Shown here: positions 18,244 through 26,768 of the stretch, piece after piece
Layout: each line of letters opens with the position of its first letter
How positions within the stretch are numbered: position 1 is the first letter of the stretch
Source of the DNA: Lachnospiraceae bacterium
GTDB lineage: Bacteria; Bacillota; Clostridia; Lachnospirales; Lachnospiraceae
Length of the DNA stretch: 33,040 nucleotides
Reading direction: 5' to 3'
Assembly (NCBI GenBank): GCA_029338875.1
Contig: JAQYBF010000114.1
Location: forward strand, 1 to 33,040
The notes under the pieces: model-generated
What the model was told of the DNA's origin: nothing
What the model saw: only the letters and a program-made list of their open reading frames with translations
Databases searched by the model: none
Position numbers and translations under genes: made by a program

Positions 18244-19074
18244 ATGTCATATGTAATCAATCGGACAGGAAGCGTTCCCCTGATCCAGAGCAGCCTTCTA
18301 AAGGATGAGCCGGGCCTCATCCACGGCTTTACCAGCCGGGAGGGCGGGGTCAGCGAGGGCTTCCTGTCCTCCTTAAATCTAAGCTTTACCCGCGGGGACA
18401 GAGAGGAAAATGTCCGGGAAAATTTCCGCCGGCTGGGAGAGACCATAGGCCTTTCTCCTGATCGCTTCGTTCTGACCGATCAGACCCATACGGCAAATAT
18501 CCGTCTGGTGACAGAGGAGGATGCCGGAAAAGGCGTGACCAGGCCTCTGGACTACCATGATGTGGACGGCCTGATCACCGACAGGCCCCGTCTGGTCCTC
18601 TCAGTATTTGTCGCCGACTGTCTGCCGGTCCTTCTCTATGACCCGGTTCATCATGTCATCAGCGCCCTGCATTCGGGATGGCGGGGAACCGTCGGAAGGA
18701 TTTCCGGTAGAGCCATAAGGTGGATGGAGGAAAATTTCCATACGGATCCAAAAGATGTCCGTGCCGTCATCGGTCCTTCCATCTGTCCCAACTGCTATGA
18801 GGTCAGCCAGGAGCTGGCCGACCGCTTCTCTAAGGAATTTTCTTCCCCTTCGATTCTTAGGCCCGGACGGATTATGGAAGACGGGAGTGGCCGGCATTTC
18901 TATCTGAATCTCTGGGAAGCCGTAAGGGAAACCCTTCTGGATCAGGGTCTGGAAGATTCTCACATCGATATCCTGGGTCTCTGCACGATGGAAAATGCCG
19001 ATTGGCTCTTTTCCCACCGCGCGACCGGCGGAAAACGCGGGAACATGGCCGGGATCATAGCGCTCAGATCATAA
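18244..19074 (+). CDS. pgeF: Laccase-domain / YfiH family protein (multicopper polyphenol oxidase-like, PgeF type)
   Basis: LIHGFTSREGGVSEGFLSSLNLSF; DQTHTANIRLV; DVDGLITDRPRLVLSVFVADCLPVLLYDP; SALHSGWRGTVGRI; IGPSICPNCYEV; FSHRATGGKRGNMAGIIAL. Confidence 0.88.
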   Translation: MSYVINRTGSVPLIQSSLLKDEPGLIHGFTSREGGVSEGFLSSLNLSFTRGDREENVRENFRRLGETIGLSPDRFVLTDQTHTANIRLVTEEDAGKGVTRPLDYHDVDGLITDRPRLVLSVFVADCLPVLLYDPVHHVISALHSGWRGTVGRISGRAIRWMEENFHTDPKDVRAVIGPSICPNCYEVSQELADRFSKEFSSPSILRPGRIMEDGSGRHFYLNLWEAVRETLLDQGLEDSHIDILGLCTMENADWLFSHRATGGKRGNMAGIIALRS

Positions 19075-19178
19075 GAAATACTCTGTTTTCTGATTTTTGA
19101 ATTGATCCAGATCAATCTGAATCATTCCGGATTTTCAGAAGGAAATCCATGGATTCAAATCCAATAAAAAATCAATAG

Positions 19179-19218
19179 ATACCCCCTTGGTGATTTTATA
19201 CAAAATCCAAGGGGGTAT
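19179..19218 (+). terminator. Long stem-loop, candidate terminator or regulatory hairpin
   Basis: ATACCCCCTTG-(GT bulge)-GATTTT-ATAC-AAAATC-CAAGGGGGTAT: 17 bp paired with a 2-nt bulge and 4-nt loop. Followed by TCTTGT, so the U-tract is poor. Confidence 0.6.
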
Positions 19219-19236
19219 TCTTGTAGGAAACGCCAT

Positions 19237-19258
19237 ATTGTAGGTTAGTTTCTACAAT
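19237..19258 (+). promoter_or_regulatory. Inverted repeat, candidate operator for the adjacent TetR-type regulator
   Basis: ATTGTAG-GTTAGTTT-CTACAAT (7-bp perfect arms, 8-nt spacer), with an additional TTGTAGG at 19221; about 180 bp upstream of the TetR start. Confidence 0.4.
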
Positions 19259-19261
19259 GTT

Positions 19262-19438
19262 ATGATGGAAACCGTAGATATAAGTACTGGTTTCCTTGCT
19301 TTACTTTACAAATCCACTGATTTCAGGCCTGGAGAGGGAAACCGGGAAAATCGGCTTCAAAAAACAGGCAGTCGGGCGGACCTTTCGCTGTCCACCTTCT
19401 ACAGACTGAAGAAAGAGAAAAACGGGAGGTACAGATGA
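19262..19438 (+). CDS. Possible 58-aa leader ORF overlapping the TetR start (low confidence)
   Basis: MMETVDISTGFLALLYKSTDFRPGEGNRENRLQKTGSRADLSLSTFYRLKKEKNGRYR*. Its stop overlaps the TetR ATG (ATGA at 19435-19438). No clear SD. Confidence 0.25.
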   Translation: MMETVDISTGFLALLYKSTDFRPGEGNRENRLQKTGSRADLSLSTFYRLKKEKNGRYR

Positions 19439-20019
19439 GCGGATTTCTATCTGGAAAAGACGAACACAACAGAGCCAGGATTCTGGAAGGCACCATCAGG
19501 GTTTTCCGAAAAGAGGGCATAGGCTTTACCATGAATGACCTGTCCCATGAGCTGGGCATGTCGAAGAAGACGATTTATACCGTTTTCCGGGATAAGGAAA
19601 GCCTTCTTTACACCATGGTGGATTATTTCTTTGATTCCGTAAAAAAGGATGAGAACGAAATTCTCCAGAGAGCGGATCTTCCGACCCAGGAAAAACTTCG
19701 TCAGGTTCTCGGTGTCATGCCGGTCAGCTATTCCGATATTGATTTCGGCTCCATCTATTCCCTTTCTGACAAGTATCCGAGAGTCACCAGCCATCTGAGA
19801 GACCGGCTGGAGACCGACTGGGAAACCACCCTTTCCCTGGTGGATCAGGGCGTTGCCGAGGGTGTTTTCCGCCCGGTCAACAAGGTTGTCTTCCAGCTGA
19901 CCTTTGAGGCTGCCATTGAGCGTTTCCTCTCCGATGACACCTTAAAGAAGAATCATATTCACTATAAGGCAGCTCTCGATGAACTGACGGATCTTCTGAT
20001 CGGTGGCCTCCTGAAGTAG
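19435..20019 (+). CDS. TetR/AcrR family transcriptional regulator
   Basis: RARILEGTIRVFRKEGIGFTMNDLSHELGMSKKTIYTVFRDKESLLYTMVDYFF, a classic TetR N-terminal HTH. SD GGGAGG. Confidence 0.92.
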   Translation: MSGFLSGKDEHNRARILEGTIRVFRKEGIGFTMNDLSHELGMSKKTIYTVFRDKESLLYTMVDYFFDSVKKDENEILQRADLPTQEKLRQVLGVMPVSYSDIDFGSIYSLSDKYPRVTSHLRDRLETDWETTLSLVDQGVAEGVFRPVNKVVFQLTFEAAIERFLSDDTLKKNHIHYKAALDELTDLLIGGLLK

Positions 20020-20028
20020 GAAGGCAGG

Positions 20029-20116
20029 GAAGCGGACCTGAAAATCCGATTCAGAACATTAAATTTCGGAATCAGGTTCAGAAATCCGATCGCTGAAGCG
20101 GATCTTGAAAATCCGA
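20029..20116 (+). repeat. Near-identical 22-bp direct repeats in the TetR/GT-B-like intergenic region
   Basis: GAAGCGGACCTGAAAATCCGAT (20029-20050) and GAAGCGGATCTTGAAAATCCGA (20095-20116), 66 bp apart, with related CCGATTCAGAA / GGTTCAGAAATCCGAT between them. Confidence 0.55.
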
Positions 20117-20126
20117 AAAAAGAGTT

Positions 20127-21635
20127 ATGAAAAAAATCAGCATAGAAACGGAAAGGAACAAGTTAAAAATGGAAGAGAAGTCGCGTTCCATTTTTGGAAA
20201 CGTACTTCCCGATAAGGTCTATCGGAAAGCCGTAAAGTCCAAAAAGAAGTATCTGAAGAAATTCGGAGATGACAGCAGTGTCAACTATCCGGTGATAGTT
20301 CGGAAGAATCCGGTCATCGGAGATTCGCTCGGTGTCCGGGATATCCGGATCGAGGACGGCCCCTCACCGGAGTCCTTCGATCACGAAAAGGGAATCATCG
20401 TCGGAAATATCCGTATGGGATTCGGTCATTACCGGATCAGCATGGCCATGGCATCCGCAGCCAAGGCCCTGGGCTATACCCCCTACTGGCTGGATCTGAA
20501 TTCCTTCCCCGAAACCACCTGCACCAAGGTCATTTCCTATCAGAATGACCTCTATTCCCTGGGCTCCCGCCTGTCGAAGATCGGTCTTTTCAACAAGCTG
20601 GTCTGGGAGCCGGTCAACTATGAAGGCTTCCGGGCCCTGTCCTATAATGCGGCGGATCAGAAGAATGCCGAGCTTATGGTTCCGATTTTTAAGAACATTC
20701 CGAAAGACATTCCCCTGATCGGCACTCATGTCTGGCCGGCTCAGGCAGCCATTCATGCGGACATGAAATATGTGGTCAATGCCATTCCCGACAACTGGCC
20801 CATGGCTCTTCATCTGGCAGAAGGCGCTGTCCATACCATCCAGACCCGGAATTCCTACCAGGGCTATAAGATCTTAAACGGCATGCAGAAGGACAAGGTC
20901 AACAAACCCATGCCGAACGATGCTCTGATCTATACGGGTCATTACATTGACCACGAGCTGGTTTCCAATATCGACGAAGACTGCAGAAAGCGTCTGGAGC
21001 GGAAAAAGAAAGACCAGCCCATGCGTTTCCTTCTGACCATCGGCGGAGCCGGCGCCCAGAAGGAAATCTTTGAAGCCATTATCAAATACCTGCTTCCCCT
21101 GATCCGTTCGAAAAAGGCAGCCCTCTATGTCAATGTCGGCGACTATAAGAATGTCTGGGAAGATATCGTAAAGACTCTGCCGGAGGTCAGGGATCTGGCT
21201 GCCGAGCACTTTGACGATTTCAAGGAAGCAAGCGCATTTGCAGATACTGCAATCGACGGCGAAGTGGACGGCATCCACGCCTTCTATCATAAGGACATCT
21301 TCGAAGCGGTCTACATTACCAATCTTCTGATGAGAAGCTGCGATGTCCTGGTCACAAAGCCCAGCGAACTGGCCTTCTATCCGGTGCCCAAGCTCTTTAT
21401 CCGCCGGGTCGGAAAGCACGAAATGTGGGGTGCCATTCATTCTTCCGAAATGGGAGACGGAACCCTGGAATGCCGGGATATCCCCCATACTCTGCAGATG
21501 CTGGACCTTTTCCTGCAGGACGACAATCTCCTGTCCATGATGTGCGATGCCATCCGGGCCAACAATTCGATCGGCCTCTATGACGGCGCCTACAACGTCG
21601 TAAAGATCGCCATGGGACTGAAGGAAAATTCCTGA
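20127..21635 (+). CDS. Uncharacterised protein, GT-B glycosyltransferase-like
   Basis: 502-aa ORF; IIVGNIRMGFGHYRISMAMASAAKALGYTPYWLDLNSF resembles the G-x-G-H-x-R nucleotide-sugar/GT-B N-domain pattern; MRFLLTIGGAGAQKE...LLMRSCDVLVTKPSELAFYPVPKLFIRRVGKHE resembles a GT-B C-domain. No specific family recognised with confidence. Confidence 0.6.
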   Translation: MKKISIETERNKLKMEEKSRSIFGNVLPDKVYRKAVKSKKKYLKKFGDDSSVNYPVIVRKNPVIGDSLGVRDIRIEDGPSPESFDHEKGIIVGNIRMGFGHYRISMAMASAAKALGYTPYWLDLNSFPETTCTKVISYQNDLYSLGSRLSKIGLFNKLVWEPVNYEGFRALSYNAADQKNAELMVPIFKNIPKDIPLIGTHVWPAQAAIHADMKYVVNAIPDNWPMALHLAEGAVHTIQTRNSYQGYKILNGMQKDKVNKPMPNDALIYTGHYIDHELVSNIDEDCRKRLERKKKDQPMRFLLTIGGAGAQKEIFEAIIKYLLPLIRSKKAALYVNVGDYKNVWEDIVKTLPEVRDLAAEHFDDFKEASAFADTAIDGEVDGIHAFYHKDIFEAVYITNLLMRSCDVLVTKPSELAFYPVPKLFIRRVGKHEMWGAIHSSEMGDGTLECRDIPHTLQMLDLFLQDDNLLSMMCDAIRANNSIGLYDGAYNVVKIAMGLKENS

Positions 21636-21642
21636 GGCAGAG

Positions 21643-21694
21643 GACCGGAAAAATATTCCGGAAGAGAGTTCCGGAAGAACATTCCGGAAAATAT
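21643..21694 (+). repeat. Tandem 13-bp array with palindromic TTCCGGAA core
   Basis: Four in-register units: GACCGGAAAAATA / TTCCGGAAGAGAG / TTCCGGAAGAACA / TTCCGGAAAATAT, cores starting at 21643, 21656, 21669 and 21682. Confidence 0.75.
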
Positions 21695-21762
21695 AAGACA
21701 GATTCCGAGGGAAACCCACATTGGGTGAAAAGGGAATTTGAGAAATTTTAGGAGGAGAAACC

Positions 21763-23160
21763 ATGAATTTAAAACCTGTCACAAAAAAGATTATCTGGCT
21801 TTTTGCCATCGGACAGCTGGGCTGGTCCCTGATGTCCGCCATCCTGACCAACTTTATCGAGTCCTTCTACCAGCCGGACGATGTCTCCATCTCCGAAGGC
21901 ATGCTTTACTTCATTCCCCAGGGCCGTGTCATCCTGGGTGTCTTCACCATCATCGGCGGAATCTATGCCCTGGGCCGTGTCTTTGATGCCATCACCGATC
22001 CCTGGATCGGAAATCTTTCCGATAAGAGCAAGAACCCCAAGGGCCGCCGCATTCCCTTCATGAAGAAGGCCGCCGTGCCTCTGGCCCTGATTACGATCAT
22101 GGTCTATATTTGTCCGACTGCAGGAAACCCCGTTGCTTCCAAGCTCGGAACCAACGGTATTATCAACGGCATCTGGGTCCTTGTCATGATGCTTCTCTTT
22201 TACCTCTTCATGACCATCTACTGCACACCCTACAATGCCCTGATCGCCGAGCTCTCCAGGGATGAAAAGACCCTGGCCAATATCTCGACCGCCATCTCCT
22301 TCACCTTCATTTTCGGTTCCGCCTTAGGCTACATGGCTCCGACCATCTGGTCCGCCATCACCCCCATGGTGGGAAGCAGAGTCTGGGCTATGCGGATCGT
22401 CTTCATTGTTATGGCTCTGATCGCCATGGTCTGCTGCCTGGTTCCGACTCTGACCATCAAGGAAACGGATTATGTCGAAGTTCATCCGACCGAGGGCAAT
22501 GCCTTCCATTCCCTGGCCAAGTGCTTTTCCAACCGGGAATTCAGGATCTTCGTTATCTCCGATATCTGCTACTGGATCGGCATCACCATGTTCCAGACCG
22601 GTCTTCTTCACTATGTTACCGTTCTGATGAAGCTTCCGGAAAGCTTCAGTTCCATCCTCTACATCGCAATGACCTTCCTGTCCGTTGTCTGCTATGTACC
22701 GGTCAACCGGATCATGCAGAAGGTTGCCAAGAAGAAAATGGTTGTTCTCGCCTTCCTTGGCATGTGCCTGGTTTTCCTGATTACTGGCCTGTCCGGCTTC
22801 TTTAACGTGCCCGGTATTGTCAGCGGTGTCCTGGTTGTCATCTTTGCTGCCTTCCCTATGGCTACTCTTGGAATTATTCCTCAGACCATAGTTGCCGATA
22901 TCGCAAAATCAGATTATATTGTTACAGGAGAGAACCACGACGGAATGTTCTTCGCAGCCCGGACCTTCTCCATGAAGATGGGCCAGTCCCTGTCCATCCT
23001 CTTATTTACCTCTCTCGGTACCATCAGCGTGGCAACCGGCCTCGGATACAGAATCGCAGCCTTCTGTGCCATTGCCTTCTGTCTCCTCGGAGCCCTTGTC
23101 CTGCATTTCTATAACGAGTCCAAGGTTCAGGGCATCCTGAAGAACGGATTCAAGGAGTGA
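21763..23160 (+). CDS. GPH-family MFS transporter (glycoside/sugar:cation symporter)
   Basis: 465-aa hydrophobic ORF; ALGRVFDAITDPWIGNLSDKSKNPKGRRIPFMKKAAVPLAL; YCTPYNALIAELSRDEKTLANISTAISF, a GPH/MelB-like signature. SD AGGAGG. Confidence 0.88.
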   Translation: MNLKPVTKKIIWLFAIGQLGWSLMSAILTNFIESFYQPDDVSISEGMLYFIPQGRVILGVFTIIGGIYALGRVFDAITDPWIGNLSDKSKNPKGRRIPFMKKAAVPLALITIMVYICPTAGNPVASKLGTNGIINGIWVLVMMLLFYLFMTIYCTPYNALIAELSRDEKTLANISTAISFTFIFGSALGYMAPTIWSAITPMVGSRVWAMRIVFIVMALIAMVCCLVPTLTIKETDYVEVHPTEGNAFHSLAKCFSNREFRIFVISDICYWIGITMFQTGLLHYVTVLMKLPESFSSILYIAMTFLSVVCYVPVNRIMQKVAKKKMVVLAFLGMCLVFLITGLSGFFNVPGIVSGVLVVIFAAFPMATLGIIPQTIVADIAKSDYIVTGENHDGMFFAARTFSMKMGQSLSILLFTSLGTISVATGLGYRIAAFCAIAFCLLGALVLHFYNESKVQGILKNGFKE

Positions 23161-23232
23161 TGCCTTTGGCGCTTCATCCGGCACTGACCGAAAGCCGCTG
23201 AAAATACTTAATAAAAAGAAAGGGAGCATGCC

Positions 23233-25740
23233 ATGATTCGCATTTTCGAAACAACGGAAAGCTTCAGTGAAGAGAATGCAAAGGGGGAAAAGCAGGAGAA
23301 GAAGTATACTCTTGTGAATTTCGTCCTGGAAACGCCTCATACGACCTATGCCTTCCGGACCAATATCACCGGTCAGCTGGAACATCTTTACTACGGGAAA
23401 AGGATCCATCTGGATCTGGACAGCTCGATCGCCGAATCCCATACCAATGCTCACGGAAACTCGGTTCTCTATCAGAATGATCATCCGGAGCTTTCCCTGG
23501 AGGACCTCCTCATGGAGACATCCGCCTACGGTAAGGGCGATATCCGCGAGCCTCAGTTCGGGATTCTTGCGAAGGATGGAAGCTCCACTCTGGATCTGGT
23601 CTATCTTTCTCATGAAATCCGGGAGGAAAAGGAGCCCTTCGAGACTCTGCCCTCGTCTTACGGCGATCCCGCCGACGGCGGAAAGGCAGACCATCTCCTG
23701 GTCACCATGAAGGACCGGAACAAGGGTTATATCGTAGAGCTTCATTACTATGTCTATGAGGACTGTGATGTGATCAGCCGGTCGGCCAAGTTCATCAATG
23801 CTTCGGAAGAGGAGGTTACTCTGACCCGGGCCCTGTCGAACCTGGTGGATTTCCCGGCCAGCGGATACCGGATCACATCCTTCCACGGCGGCTGGACCAA
23901 GGAGATGGGAAAATATGAGACCATTCTGACCGCGGGAAAGTTCGTCAATTCTTCCTTTACCGGAACCTCTTCCAACCGATCCAATCCTCTGGTTCTCATG
24001 GCGGAGCCCCTGGCTGACGAGGACCGGGGCAGGGTCTACGGCTTTAACCTCATTTATTCGGGCAACCACTATGAGGCCTTTGACGTGAATTCTTTCGGAA
24101 AGACCCGTTATGTCAACGGCATCAATCCGGATCACTTCTCCTGGCATCTGGATCCGGGCGAGGCTTTCGAGGCGCCGGAATCCGTTATGACCTTCTCGGA
24201 TCAGGGCTATAACGGCATGTCACAGAACATGCATCACTTTGTACGGCGGCATATTACCCGGGGCGTCTGGAAGAATCAGGAGCGGCCGGTTCTCTTAAAC
24301 AGCTGGGAGGCCAATTACTTCGATATCGATGAGGGAAAGCTTCTGAAGCTTGCTAAGAAGGGCAGGGAAGCCGGAGTCGAGCTTTTCGTTATGGACGACG
24401 GCTGGTTCGGTCAGAGATCCGATGATCACAGGGCTCTGGGCGACTGGACCGTGAATACCAAGAAGCTTCCGGGAGGCCTTGCCGGCCTGTCGGATAAGAT
24501 TCATAAGCTGGGCCTGAAATTCGGTATCTGGATCGAACCTGAAATGGTCAATGTGGATTCGGATCTCTACCGGGCTCATCCGGACTGGTCCATGGATATC
24601 CCCGGAAAGAACCATTCCGAAGGCCGGAATCAGAGATTCCTGGACTTCGCCAATCCGGAGGTTGTAGATCATATTACAAAGGTTATCTCCGATGCCCTGC
24701 ATTCGGCCGAAATTGACTATGTCAAGTGGGATATGAACCGGATCATTTCGGACATTTATTCCAAGTATCTGCCGGCGGACCGCCAGGGAGAGACCCTCCA
24801 CCGTTATATGCTGGGTGTCTACCGTCTGATGAAGAATCTGACCGAGGCCTTTCCCGAGATCCTCTGGGAGGGCTGTGCCTCCGGAGGCTGCCGTTTTGAT
24901 CTGGGCGCCCTGTGCTATTTCCCTCAGATCTGGGCCAGCGACAATACAGACGCCGTCTCCCGTATGGATATTCAGAACGGCTACTCCTACGGCTATCCGC
25001 AGATTACCTATACCGCCCATGTCTCAGCCGTACCAAACCATCAGACCCTCAGGGTGACCCCGATGGAAACCAGAGCCAATGTGGCTTTCTTCGGAAACCT
25101 GGGCTATGAATGCAATCTCTGTGACATGTCGAAGGAAGACTGCGATGCCATTGCCGTACAGATCGGAATCTATAAGAAGTATCGGAAGACCCTTCAGTTC
25201 GGTGATTTCTACCGGACCGGCGAATCTCTGGCTGCAGGAAACCGGGCATCCGATCTGGGAAGAGCCTTAGGCCTTATGTCTCCGGCAGGAGGAGAGGGTC
25301 AGTCCGACAATATCGTCACCTGGACCATCGTAAGTCCGGACAAGAAGCAGGCTGTGGCAATGCTCGCAGAGAAGGAGATCCACCCTTCCGATCCGCATCT
25401 GACCTATGTAGCCAGAGGCCTGGATCCGGAGAAAAAATATCATTTTTCAAATCTTCCGATCAAGGTCAATGTCAAGACCTTCGGCGATCTGGTCAATTCG
25501 GTCGGCCTGCCCATTCATGTCAAGCAGGATTCCCTGGTCCATAACCTGATCGCAAAGTTCTATCATCTGGACGGAGAGAAGGAGGACAGTCTTCTTTACG
25601 GCGACGCCTTGATGGAATACGGAAAACCTCTGACCCAGGCCTATATCGGATCCGGCATCAATAACGTCCGCGTCTTCAAGGACTTCAGCTCCAGACTCTA
25701 CTTCCTGGAGGAAGAGTCTGAAGATACGAATGAGGAATAA
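23233..25740 (+). CDS. Alpha-galactosidase, GH36 family
   Basis: DDGWFGQRSDDHRALGDWTVNTKKLPGGL; FGIWIEPEMVNVDSDLYRAHPDW; IDYVKWDMNR (nucleophile motif); LWEGCASGGCRFDLG...FPQIWASDNTDAVSRM (acid/base region). Confidence 0.93.
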   Translation: MIRIFETTESFSEENAKGEKQEKKYTLVNFVLETPHTTYAFRTNITGQLEHLYYGKRIHLDLDSSIAESHTNAHGNSVLYQNDHPELSLEDLLMETSAYGKGDIREPQFGILAKDGSSTLDLVYLSHEIREEKEPFETLPSSYGDPADGGKADHLLVTMKDRNKGYIVELHYYVYEDCDVISRSAKFINASEEEVTLTRALSNLVDFPASGYRITSFHGGWTKEMGKYETILTAGKFVNSSFTGTSSNRSNPLVLMAEPLADEDRGRVYGFNLIYSGNHYEAFDVNSFGKTRYVNGINPDHFSWHLDPGEAFEAPESVMTFSDQGYNGMSQNMHHFVRRHITRGVWKNQERPVLLNSWEANYFDIDEGKLLKLAKKGREAGVELFVMDDGWFGQRSDDHRALGDWTVNTKKLPGGLAGLSDKIHKLGLKFGIWIEPEMVNVDSDLYRAHPDWSMDIPGKNHSEGRNQRFLDFANPEVVDHITKVISDALHSAEIDYVKWDMNRIISDIYSKYLPADRQGETLHRYMLGVYRLMKNLTEAFPEILWEGCASGGCRFDLGALCYFPQIWASDNTDAVSRMDIQNGYSYGYPQITYTAHVSAVPNHQTLRVTPMETRANVAFFGNLGYECNLCDMSKEDCDAIAVQIGIYKKYRKTLQFGDFYRTGESLAAGNRASDLGRALGLMSPAGGEGQSDNIVTWTIVSPDKKQAVAMLAEKEIHPSDPHLTYVARGLDPEKKYHFSNLPIKVNVKTFGDLVNSVGLPIHVKQDSLVHNLIAKFYHLDGEKEDSLLYGDALMEYGKPLTQAYIGSGINNVRVFKDFSSRLYFLEEESEDTNEE

Positions 25741-25756
25741 GTAGGTTCGCAGAGAG

Positions 25757-25806
25757 AAGCACATTTTTCCTGATTGATTTCAAGAAAAATGTGCTTTTCG
25801 TTTCCA
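25757..25806 (+). terminator. Rho-independent terminator after the GH36 gene
   Basis: AAGCACATTTTTC ... GAAAAATGTGCTT perfect 13-bp stem (25757-25769 / 25784-25796), 14-nt loop, followed by TTCGTTT. Confidence 0.75.
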
Positions 25807-25812
25807 AGATGC

Positions 25813-25818
25813 TATAAT
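25813..25818 (+). promoter_or_regulatory. Candidate extended -10 promoter of the LysR-type gene
   Basis: TGCTATAAT (TGn plus TATAAT) upstream of the LysR gene; no strong -35 seen. Confidence 0.4.
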
Positions 25819-25893
25819 AAAATCAATGGATAAGATTCGGGAAAGGAATATTATCCACATATGTGGCGGGCCTGCAGGAGGGGAGGTTTCACT

Positions 25894-26742
25894 ATGGATC
25901 TAAGCAAAATACGATATTTCCTGAAGGCGGCAGAACTGGAAAACTTTTCGGAAGCTGCGGAGGAATGCAATATTTCTCAGGCCACGATGAGCAAATACAT
26001 TTCAAATCTCGAAGAAGAGGTTGGCTTTGAGCTCTTTGCCCGCGAACACCGGAAGGCATTCCTTACTCCCAGCGGCAGGCGCCTCTACAGGGGCCTTCGT
26101 CAGATTGAAGACGACTACCACAAGCTTTTACTGGAGATCCGGGACAGCACCAAGAAGGAGATCCGTGTCGGAATCGCCATGCAGGAATATTTTGAGATCC
26201 CCGGCATTCAGAGCTATCAGGAGAACAATCCCAATATCTCCGTCAATTTCAACTTTGACAACCTGTTCAATCTGGAAAAGCAGCTGGCCAGCCACGCCAT
26301 CGATGCCGTTCTCTATTCCTCCGCTCAGGAGGGCTCCCATGATTTCCAGGCGGCCGAGGTTTTCGAGACCGGAACGGCTCTCTTTATCAATAAGGATCTC
26401 TGGAAGAAATATCAGAATATCCCGGCTATTTTAAAGAATGAGACCCTGATCACCAAAACGGATTTCGAATGGTATCTGTCCCGTCTGAGTGAGCAGATGA
26501 AGGCTATCTATGGTACCGCGATCGGGAAAATCGAGAAGCGGGACATGCTCATGGACCAGCTCATGCAGCTGAATCAGAAAAGAGGTTATGCCATCCTTCC
26601 CCTGACAACAGCCCATGGCTTCGATCAGGTCATCCTGGTTCCCCTGGATGCCTCCGTCCGGAGCAAGGTCTTTATGGAATACCGGCCGGGCGACAATAAT
26701 ACTGCCATCCGGGGCTTTGTGGACAGTCTGAGGGTGAAATAA
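25894..26742 (+). CDS. LysR family transcriptional regulator
   Basis: From the internal ATG at 25894 (SD GGAGGGGAGG): MDLSKIRYFLKAAELENFSEAAEECNISQATMSKYISNLEEEVGFELFAREHRKAFLTPSGRRL, a LysR winged HTH. Confidence 0.9.
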   Translation: MDLSKIRYFLKAAELENFSEAAEECNISQATMSKYISNLEEEVGFELFAREHRKAFLTPSGRRLYRGLRQIEDDYHKLLLEIRDSTKKEIRVGIAMQEYFEIPGIQSYQENNPNISVNFNFDNLFNLEKQLASHAIDAVLYSSAQEGSHDFQAAEVFETGTALFINKDLWKKYQNIPAILKNETLITKTDFEWYLSRLSEQMKAIYGTAIGKIEKRDMLMDQLMQLNQKRGYAILPLTTAHGFDQVILVPLDASVRSKVFMEYRPGDNNTAIRGFVDSLRVK

Positions 26743-26744
26743 AA

Positions 26745-26768
26745 CCGGGCCTTTGGCCCGGCTTTTTT
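26745..26768. terminator. Terminator between convergent LysR and ClC genes (likely bidirectional)
   Basis: CCGGGCC-TTT-GGCCCGG then CTTTTTTTAT on the plus strand; A-rich AAATAAAA on the left gives a U-tract for the minus strand. Confidence 0.85.

Noticed and set aside
23002-24147. 381-aa minus-strand ORF spanning the end of the transporter and the start of the GH36 gene
   Set aside because: Overlaps two well-supported plus-strand genes; no motif and no SD support.
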